Assembly (NCBI GenBank): GCA_010093605.1
Contig: MU004186.1
Span: forward strand, 637,765 to 701,764
From: Lophium mytilinum
Taxonomy: Eukaryota > Ascomycota > Dothideomycetes > Mytilinidiales > Mytilinidiaceae
Length of the DNA: 64,000 bases
Direction of reading: 5' to 3'
The notes beneath the pieces are model-generated. The model had not been told where the DNA came from. It saw only the letters and a program-made list of their open reading frames with translations, and searched no databases. The translations under genes and the position numbers were made by a program. Below are positions 55,930 to 64,000 of this stretch, one piece after another. The first letter of the stretch is position 1. Every line of letters begins with the position of its first letter.

Positions 55930-57008
55930 CTACGCATCCGCCTTCATCAGCTTACTCTTGAGCTCGACAGCCGGAGCTTCTTCTCCAGGATCCCCTTTAA
56001 ACGTCCACCCAGCCGCAATCTCAGCATCACTCGCTTCCCCCAGTCTCCTCACCTCCCTCCGCATCCAGCTCACAATCTCCGCAATCGCCTTCACATCGGC
56101 GGCGGGGTCGGCTTTAAAGACATTCCGCCATACCGCAGCGGCCAAAACGGCATCGCCCTTCACTAATCCCTCGTCATAAGCGGCCAGCACGCCACGCCAC
56201 TGGATCCACAAGTCTTTGAGATACTTGTTCCGCACTCCGCGCGCAACCATGCCGTGGTAGGTCTCCATGCGGTCCTCCGCATTGTGAAAGAAGTGGTCCA
56301 GGAGATGCTGGTGCCAGGCTGGAGCATGAGCTTTAGGGAAGAGGCGGAAGCGCACAGTAAGGAGGTACATATGAAGGAAAGTAACTTGGGCCCAGGTGTT
56401 GAAAGTCGGAGTCAAGCCCAGAGCTGGATGGTATTAGCGATTGATTCCCGCACTCTGCATAGAACTCAAAGGTGCTCTTACAATCATACCACCAACCCGT
56501 GCCCACGCCCAAGTCTTCGCCTGCGTCGTTCTTCGGCGCGACGCCCCCTTCGTCAATCTGGGGTACTGTGTAGTTGCCGGCCCGCGAGCACTCGAGGAAT
56601 AGTGGCTGGGTGGCGCCATATGCGATATAGGTTTCCGTGGTTCCCGAAGCTCGTTTCCTGAGCTCGCTTGCTAACCTTGCTGTTGTGGAAGCTGGTAATG
56701 GCGACTTCCCAGGAGATGCGACCTTGGGGGGTGCGGTGATAGACTCGGCACCTTCGATCACTTTGTCGGACTCTGCGGGCGCACCGGAGGTAGGTTTCGA
56801 GTTGGATTTTCGAGGCAGCTGGATTTCAGAGGCGAAGGCTCTTAAAGAGGTATTGGGGAGGAGATGCGATGGTTTATGCGGTGCTCGGCGGGCCTACAGA
56901 AATTAGAGGTGGTACGTATAGGAGAAGGGCATTACGGACCGGCGCAACGACCTTCGTCCGTTTGACAAGAGCGCTTAAGCATGCGCTACAGGTGTAGTTG
57001 GAAGCCAT
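55930..57008 (-). CDS. CBP3: Ubiquinol-cytochrome c reductase assembly factor CBP3
   Basis: Three exons (56940-57008, 56482-56893, 55930-56423) give 324 residues in phase. The first exon encodes a targeting start (MASNYTCSACLSALVKRTK). The chaperone domain is clear: ETYIAYGATQPLFLECSR, GTGWWYD joined across the second intron to SLGLTPTFNTWAQVTFLHMY, RFRLFPKAHAPAWHQHLLDH, FFHNAEDRMETYHGM, LWIQWRGVLAAYDEGLV and LAAAVWRNVF. CBP3 works with CBP6 at the mitoribosome exit to bind new cytochrome b and start bc1 complex assembly. The first intron (56894-56939, 46 bases) uses the less usual donor GTCCGT; phase and the product support it. Confidence 0.88.
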
Positions 57009-57325
57009 TGATAGTGAGGTGGGGTGGACTGCTGGCTTTTGCGCGGTGGTGGAAGTTACACATGCAGCTTGAGAAAAATCGCGAGTCGTGTATGGATGAT
57101 CTCACCATTCAGGCGCCCTTTTTGTCTGTGCAGAATTCTCCACCGTCGTTCGGAACCAATCAAATAATCTTAAATATAATAAAACATTGTATGTTTAGAT
57201 TAAAGTCATGCTTGAAGAAGAGCATGCTAGATTGCATAAAACTCTATTTGTTGCATTGATGCTAAGTTGAAAGCACTTCTTTATTCACCTATATACACAT
57301 GATCGCATCACGTCGTGTCCACCCC

Positions 57326-58228
57326 TTATAGGGCTCCCAACTCCTTTAGCTTTCCAATCATGCCATCAACATCATCGACCTTCACGCCGCCCTTCCTTGG
57401 TGGTGGTTCCGTCACCTTGAGAGTCTTTAACCTCGCCGAAAAATCACCCTCATAGTCCTTCAACGTCTTCTTCGCCAATGGCTTCTTCTTCGCCTTCATG
57501 ATATTCGGCAAGCTGGCATATCTCGGCTCATTCAACCGCAGATCCGTCGTGATGATTAGCGGTAGCTTCGCCCTCAGCGTCTCCACGCCCCCATCCACCT
57601 CCCTCGTAACCGTCACACTATCCCCCTCGATCGTGACCTTCGACGCCTGCGTCGCCTGCGGCCAATTCAACAGCCCCGCAAGAACCTGCCCCGTCTGATT
57701 CGCGTCATCATCGATGCTCTGCTTGCCCAATATGACCAAGTTGCTCTTCTCCTGCCCCACCACCTGCTGTAGTAGCTTGGCGACGCCTAGCGGCTCTAGC
57801 TGTTCCGATTCCTCGACGACAACGTGGATGCCGCGGTCTGCGCCCATGGCCATGGCGGTGCGCAGTACGTCTTGCGCTTTTGGCGGCCCGGCGCTGAAGG
57901 CGACGATTTCCTCGACGGGGACTTTACGCTCGCGGAGACGCACGGCTTCTTCGATGGAGAGCTCGTCGAATGGGTTCATGCTGTGTTTTACATTTGCGGT
58001 TTCGACGGCGGTTTGGGCGCGGTTGACTCGTGGTTTGACCTGCGGTATCGGAGCTGTTAGCAAAGGATAGTTGGGATGAAAGGTAGTAGATTTCGAAGGT
58101 CCCAGGAGTTATATTGTAGAGCCAATGTAGCATATGTCTTTGAAGTGACTTGAAAAGAGGGAAGATTCAGTGCGTACAGCATAGTCGATGACCCGTTTGA
58201 TGGGTACTAATATCCTGAGGCCAGACAT
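57326..58228 (-). CDS. Electron transfer flavoprotein, beta subunit
   Basis: Two exons (58178-58228 and 57326-58039; 138-base intron) give 254 residues. The N terminus MSGLRILVPIKRVIDYAVKP, the signature NPFDELSIEEAVRLRE, and LGKQSIDDDANQTGQVLAGL (AMP/FAD-contact region) are diagnostic of ETF-beta. The C terminus shows DLRLNEPRYASLPNIMKAKK, including the recognition loop that docks dehydrogenases. With ETF-alpha it carries electrons from mitochondrial acyl-CoA dehydrogenases to ETF-ubiquinone oxidoreductase. Length matches the family (about 250-265). It shares strand and neighbourhood with CBP3 and mL46, all mitochondrial. Confidence 0.95.
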
Positions 58229-59030
58229 GGTGCGATGTGTGGGAAGAGTGGTGGTGAAGCTTGCTCAGGAGCTATAGGGATTCTCTGTAGTGCCAGGGTG
58301 CAATTGATAGCGTTGTCAAGCTTCAAGAGGCGTCAAGGTGACAACAAGGTGGAAAGTCGTCGAGCTTTGGAAGATCTCGGGCCAAAGTCGTGCACGAAGT
58401 CCTCGGCTGCGGGGAAGAGCCGGGTTTAGCCACGCGATCACCGCCTCCTTTGGCCCTTGACAACACCACGACACAAGTTCGTTTTAGAATTATATTTTGT
58501 CTCTTTCGGGAATACTTTGCTACTAGTCTCATCACTACTCCTCGAGGGTAGCTCTCTAAACGCGTAACTAATAAGAATATCTACCAAGTGCATCCCTTCA
58601 AGCTATCCAGTCGGGCAGAACCAGGCTCAAAAGTCCCTGGGTAAGCTGCAAATTTAATCTAGCATCACCAGACAATGTCGAACGAAAAAGAAGGAAGAAA
58701 TCGTTAGACACTTTAAACTGTCCTCACTACGCAAATGCGAAGTTCATCCTGATATCCTTTTCACTCTATTACCGCTTCCTGAAGTCCTCCAATATCTTCC
58801 CAGATATCCAGACCATATCTAGAATGCGAAAGCGCGTAAATCAGACTCCTAGCAATGTAGATTTTGATACTCTCCTGCCAGCGTCTGTTGTCCTTCGTTG
58901 CTTTTTCTAGTCCAAGCAAAATGTCAAGAGCTAGACAACGCAAACAAACAGCGTTCCCGAAAGGCTATGATCTATTACGGTCACATATTTCTAGAAAGCA
59001 GAGGATATACGGAGTAGGTACTATCCCTTT
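58229..59030. other. Intergenic
   Basis: Upstream of ETF-beta and downstream of TAH18. A 60-codon minus frame at 58761-58943 is not supported. Confidence 0.45.
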
Positions 59031-61261
59031 CTACCAGGTCTCCTGCTTATATCGTCCACTCTTTTCCATGCCATCCATGTATGCCTCCGCGTCCTCACGG
59101 GTCAGACTGCCTTGTTGCTGAAAGACCTCAATGAGAGCTTCCCGTACGGCCTGTGGCATTTTACCAGAAGATCTGTGCATCCACTCGTCAGCTCGAGGCT
59201 CAAGGCATTTGGAGATTCTCTACTAGCGTCTGCTTACCCACAAATATACAGGATTCCATTCTGCGTTGCAAGCGCCTCGTAGACTCGGGATGCATGAGTG
59301 CGAACGAGATCCTGAACGTAGACTTTACTCCTCTACCGAATGGGTCAGCCAGGAATATCACGCAACCAAAAGCTGTTCCAACGTACTTGGTCTCTCGAGA
59401 AAGCGGGAAAGACATCAAGCGCCACGCCATCGCTCTGTAGCCCTGCCCACTCGTCTTTGAAGAAGAAATCCGCCTCCGCGTTCCGACAACCGAAGAACAA
59501 GACATCTCTCAGGCCGTGTGTATCTTTATTTTCGTTCGTACCATGGAGCACGTCGTGCCTTCTCCAAGCCACCCGCTCATATATGAGCGCCCTCATCGGC
59601 GCCACACCTGTGCCCGGACCTACCATAACGACTGGCCGGTCACTATCTGCGTTTGACACGCCCAAACCGCCTTTCTGGAGCGTGACACTGAGAGATTGGC
59701 CTGGTTGCAAAGAAGCAACGTAGCGTGTGCAGACTCCTTGCCGTAATCGTTTGATGACTGTACGGTATTTCACTATGGCAATCAGAAGTTCGAACCGAGT
59801 CTCGCTTGCATGGTCCTCCTTCTCACTTCCATGTTCTTGACCATCCCTAAAAGCCGCGTCTTTGAGCCTACCACCGCTTGCAATACTAAACTGACGCCCC
59901 CGCATCGCAGGTATGACCGAGCATACGCGTTGCCAAGGTATCTGTACGCTTTCGAATTCCTGCAGCACCTCGAGGATGCTTCGACGGGGTCGGGTGGTGT
60001 AGTCGTATAGCTCGTCGATGTACTGGGGATCTGTGAATTCCAAAAGTCGGTCTCGGTGATAAGTATCGGCTGTGTAATGGGCTAGCTGCGAGAAAAATGA
60101 GCGTCTCGGGATAGCCATTATATCGAGGTGTTTAGTGAGAAGTGATCGGAGGGTTGTAGACGAGCCGGGCGTCAGGTTTGGGAGCGGACGTCCTTGAGTG
60201 GTGGTGTTTTCGGTGGTGGATGTGGAGATGAACTTGATTGAGACATCGGCTATATCGGTCCAATTCATTGCGGTCAAGAACAGGTCGACGTCGGGTGCAA
60301 AGTTCTTGGGGTAGATGGTTAAGATATCTCCTGGATTGTAGGTTTGGTGTCCTGGTGTGGTAAGAGTGAGATGGCGGACATCTTGCCAGTGAGTGTCGGG
60401 CGTAACGCGGGTGTTCGAGGCAACTGTTGCGGTTAGGCTGTTTGTCACAGCAAGGAGGTCTTCGAATGGGATATCCGGAGCCCCGATGTGATCAGTAGGT
60501 CGAGCAGAGGGAGTGCGAGAGACATCTACGGTATCCGAAGTTTCGAGGAGCCACTTCGGTTCAAGCAAGACGTCATCGTGAATTGGTTTAAAGTCTCCCG
60601 GGAGAGGGTAGGCTTGCAGCAAGGACTCGCGTAGCTTCAGCAACCAAGGAATAAAGCTGCCGTCTACCCTGGATAGAGCGTTAGCATGTCTGACGTTGGT
60701 CCGGAGTCAAAGACAGGTGACGAACCCTTCAGGATGCTGTTCATCAGACTCCCCGCGGTCGCATATTGTGTCTGCACCAAGTTGGATGAGGCGGTTATAC
60801 AGCTTCCTGTGCGCCCAGTTGAATCTGTGCAATGTTCAGTACCCCTGGAATGACGGTTCGGGAAGCTAGGAGCTCACTTGGGATACGATGTATCTCCCAG
60901 ACCAAATGAGGCAAACCGTAACCGACTTAAGCATCCCGGCTGCAGCCGCTTACTGCGCAGAGCTCTCCAAAAGGTGAGGGCATTCGCCGGCAAGTCGCCT
61001 TGGCCGGTGGTGGAGATGCTTATGAGGACAACAGAGTACTGCAACAGTTGCTTCTAAAGATTCTATCAGCTACAGAGAGACTACGAACGCTACCCCTATA
61101 TCACATACAATGCTAACCGAATTGAACTCGCACACCTGAGTGCTAAATCGAAGACGCTCTGCCGTCCGGCCCAGCTCCTCGGCCACCTCCTGGGAGTTGC
61201 CTGTCTCGGAACCGTACAGAACGAGCGCAGTCCTACCAGCAAGCGCAGCCTCCATAGCCAT
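59031..61261 (-). CDS. TAH18: NADPH-dependent diflavin oxidoreductase (Tah18/NDOR1)
   Basis: Six exons (61109-61261, 60878-61053, 60726-60824, 59387-60668, 59238-59332, 59031-59172) keep phase and give 648 residues. The N-terminal flavodoxin domain has ALVLYGSETGNSQEVAEEL (FMN phosphate loop), STTGQGDLPANA and SFGLGDTSYPKFNW. The FAD-binding ferredoxin-reductase domain has RQFSIAS (RxYS type) and GVCTRYVASLQPG. The NADPH domain shows VGPGTGVAPMRALIYERV, LFFGCRNAEADFFFKDEW and ILYICGSSGKMPQAV, with a terminal Trp that stacks on FAD. Tah18 passes electrons from NADPH to Dre2 in cytosolic Fe-S cluster assembly. The donor of the third intron is GTTCGT; phase and the conserved GVDGSFIPW junction support it. 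Confidence 0.92.
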
Positions 61262-62137
61262 TCCTACTCACTTCAGAACTTGTCTCTCACCTGCAGCTTG
61301 AGAGCGAGGGCCACGGGTCTTGCCGTACCGCAGTGGGGTCCAAGGGCCTTTCTATAGGTAGTTCTTTGCGCTTGCAACAGTGAGAAAAGGTGGCGGCCGA
61401 CATCGGTCCCTTTGGCTGGCAGGCGCGATATATCTGTCTCAAGGGGCTAGTCAAACAACGTCCAGGTGGATCATAGGCTTCCTATAGGCGCCTTCGTACT
61501 GCCTGGAAGTGTGCAGAGTGCAGGGCAGGAGGGTGTGCACAATGAATCTCGTAATAGAGTGGAGCTGTGGGCTGTGGCGGCTTCCACCCGACTTCTAGCG
61601 CGTCCACGGCGCCCCAGTGTTCCTCCTGCACCCAAGCAAGATGCAGCCTCGATGCCGCTGCAGCAGAGTGGAGCTGTCGCTCTATCAAGGCGGAGGCAGC
61701 TGTGACGAAGTAAAATACAGTAAGATACAGCAGCGGCGCAGGGCGGACGCGCTCCCATTGGCTGCCCTGCCGCATCATCGTTTCGCCGGCGGCTAGCGCA
61801 CCTGGCACCTTATTATTTTCTCCTGCGAGACTCCTTTCCAACTCCTCGTCAACGTCAAGTCAAACACAAGTCCACCAAGCTCCCATCAACCCAGCACCCA
61901 TCCACGCTCTTCGGGCACCTAGCTACCCAGCACAACTCCCTCTCGTCAACCAGTTCCACCACCCGGCGGTCAACGACAACCCCCTTCCACCTCCAAAACC
62001 AGTTCACAGGCAGCCCTCACCGGCCACCAAGGACACCAGAGTTTTCCTCAACCTCTGCACGACTCTAGTACTTCGCTCCAAGAAGTACTTCAGCCCATCC
62101 ACTTCAGTTCGTGTCATCAACCAAAACTTCAAGCACC
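61262..62137. promoter_or_regulatory. Divergent promoter; CT-rich leader of RRM gene
   Basis: The segment 61840-62137 is strongly C/T-rich with many CCACC and CTCC runs, typical of promoters and 5' leaders of highly expressed fungal genes. 61470-61760 holds overlapping open frames without features. Confidence 0.5.
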
Positions 62138-63431
62138 ATGTCTGCACCTGTCGAAAGTGTTACCGCCCAGTTGGCAAACACCACCCTCAATGAGCCTTCC
62201 GCCGGCGCGGAGGGCGACAAGTCCACCAGCGCTGCCCAGGACGAGGCAGTCATCGCCAGCGCTGCTGAGGGCAGGAGACTCTATATCGGGAACCTCGCCT
62301 ACGCGACCACCGAGGGGGAGTTGAAGGAGTTCTTCAAGGATTACCTCGTGTGAGTTCGGCCCCAACACTGACTCCCTTGCGTGTGTTTGACTGAAACTGA
62401 CCTCCTACTCTCCAGCGAATCCACCTCTATCCCCACCAACCCTCGCACTACCCGCCCCGTTGGCTATGCCTTCGTTGATCTCTCCACCTCCAACGAGGCC
62501 GAGCGCGCCATCCAGGAGCTCAACGGCAAGGCCATCCTTGACCGTAAGGTCTCCATCCAGCTGGCCCGCAAGCCGGAGGCTCACGAGGGAGCTGGCAGCG
62601 GCGCAGAGGGCGCCAACGGCGAGACTCGTCGCCGCTCATCCACCCGTGGCCGTGGTCGCGGTCGTGGACGCGGTGGGCGTGCTGGCCGTGGAGGCCGCTC
62701 GGTATGTTTGGCAACATCCGTCGCATAGCTTAGATCTAGACTGACAAATCTCGCAGCAGAAGGACGGCGCCGAGGGCGCTGAAGCTGTCGAGGGCGAAGC
62801 CGCTGCTCCTGTCGAGAGCGCACCGACAAATGTACCCGGCCAAGTTATTCCACTCACCGACAGCACGAACGAATCGCTTACAGCTGATAAGGGCGCTGAG
62901 ACTGGTGCCACTGCTACCGCCAAGTCCAGCAAGCCTCGCGTTCCCCGCGAGCACAAGCAGCGTGGTCCTCCCGAGGACGGCGTTCCTTCCAAGACCAAGG
63001 TCATGGTTGCCAACCTGCCGTATGACCTGAAGGAGGACAAGGTAATCATGCCGGTTTAAGTTCCAGATGGACATGGCTAACCCTACCGACAGCTCATGGA
63101 AATCTTCAAGGACTACGAACCCTCTTCAGCCAAGATCGCGCTCCGTCCCATTCCCCGCTTCATGGTCAAGAAGCTCCAGGCCCGCAACGAGCCCCGCAAG
63201 GGCCGTGGCTTCGGCTTCGTTACTCTGGCTTCCGAGGACTTGCAACAGAAGGCTTGCTCTGAGATGAACGGCAAGGAGATCGAGGGCCGCGAAATTGCTG
63301 TCAAGGTCGCCATTGACTCTCCCGGCAAGGAGGACGAGCACCCCGAGACCCACACCGAGGGCGAGGAGGCTACCGCGACCACCACCGAGGCCACCACCGA
63401 GACCCCAGCTGCTGTCGAGGCTGCTGCTTAG
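62138..63431 (+). CDS. Two-RRM RNA-binding protein with RGG linker
   Basis: Four exons (62138-62349, 62416-62701, 62757-63041, 63093-63431) give 373 residues. RRM1 (about residues 47-125) shows RRLYIGNLAY (RNP2) and VGYAFVDLS (RNP1, RNP-type aromatic Phe). An RGG/GR-rich linker follows (RGRGRGRGRGGRAGRGGRS). RRM2 shows VMVANLPYDL and GRGFGFVTL with its two Phe, typical of RNA contact. The tail is Glu/Thr/Ala-rich. Introns cut both RRMs. A tandem NAG acceptor before exon 3 (TCGCAGCAG, 62751-62759) could include or drop one Gln. Strong codon bias and the CT-rich leader suggest high expression. The family is a fungal nucleolin/Vip1-like class; the RNA target is unknown. Confidence 0.88.
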
Positions 63432-64000
63432 ACAAACTTCCAGCACCCCGGGAGCAAGCCGGTGAATATCTAGTTGTGCCTTCACTGGCAACAGCTACGC
63501 TTATGCATCACGTTTAGTTCCCCGCATGGAGTTTGTTTAGGAACGTTGGAGGACATGAGTGGTAAGGTATCTTACTTTTTTTTCTCGGTGGTTTTCCCTC
63601 CTCACGTCTTGTCTCATTGCATTTCGGGGGGAACAAAACTTAAAATTCCGGGATTGCGCTTCTTTAGTGATGCAGCCTCGGCAGGTCTGGGAAAGGCTTA
63701 GGATACTTTATTCACGAAACACAGACTTTCACTTGATGGATTGAGAGTGGGGAAATCTTAAGCGGATTTTGAATTAGTTTAGCATCTTCTCACACCAATA
63801 CCTGATAGGAAAACAAGAAAAACTTCGTCCAACTCTTGTTGTCTTTCTCTTAATCTGATTTCACTTCTTTCTTGGTTGCGAAGGGGATGAAAATGAGTGA
63901 AAGCTCCACGTGTACGATTAGAATTTCTCTTTTCCCTTGGGCTTTTGGCAAAAGGAAATGGGAGTTTTGGCGCGTACGGTAGTGCTTTGCTATGGTTTTC
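63432..64000. other. 3' flank of RRM gene
   Basis: No supported gene to the end of the window; T-rich stretches may include poly(A) signals. Confidence 0.5.

Overview
The window is nuclear DNA from a filamentous ascomycete (Pezizomycotina). Most genes carry one to six short GT-AG introns of about 40-140 bases (one of 194). Several families typical of this group are present: DUF1996, HET, DUF7580-type and WSC-era style Ser/Thr-rich secreted proteins. One AT-rich block shows the CpA/TpG depletion expected of repeat-induced point mutation (RIP). A Dothideomycete is plausible, but that is inference.

Layout. 1-8.5 kb: end of an Ecm33-like membrane protein, a mitochondrial 3-oxoacyl-ACP synthase, a DUF1996 secreted protein, and a 5'-truncated gene relic. 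8.6-9.5 kb: a short DNA transposon with 101-base inverted ends and an 8-base target duplication, inside a RIP-altered island. 9.7-11.4 kb: mucin-like secreted protein with a 30-base minisatellite. 11.7-13.4 kb: TA-flanked MITEs, one nested exactly in the inverted end of another and one inside a coding exon. 12.6-22.0 kb: the most unusual locus, a roughly 2,130-residue protein (C2H2 fingers, pseudokinase, more C2H2 fingers, degenerate bromodomain, coiled coil, Bem1-like SH3, zinc ribbon with triplicated exons) divergent from a DUF7580-type gene. 22.9-32.4 kb: lectin-like membrane protein, multi-pass membrane protein, F-box protein, small conserved protein, glutathione S-transferase pseudogene and WW-domain protein. 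32.6-36.4 kb: RIP-saturated DNA transposon relic. 36.6-38.4 kb: HET-domain fossil. 39.3-45.5 kb: LYS2-type aminoadipate reductase (N-terminally short) divergent from a type II membrane protein. 46.1-52 kb: a two-helix membrane protein and an FG-repeat protein. 52.3-53.1 kb: an unexplained tandem repeat with exact 146/107-base spacing. 53.5-61.3 kb: mL46, CBP3, ETF-beta and TAH18, all on the minus strand. 62.1-63.4 kb: a two-RRM RNA-binding protein.

How it fits together. Most single-copy genes are housekeeping: mitochondrial translation, bc1 assembly, electron transfer, lysine synthesis and Fe-S biogenesis. Between them lie accessory stretches with transposons, broken genes and self-recognition-type families (HET, DUF7580, pseudokinase/C2H2). 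The 12.6-22 kb divergent pair is the best candidate for an undescribed system, probably in signalling or non-self recognition. That function is inferred from architecture and context only.
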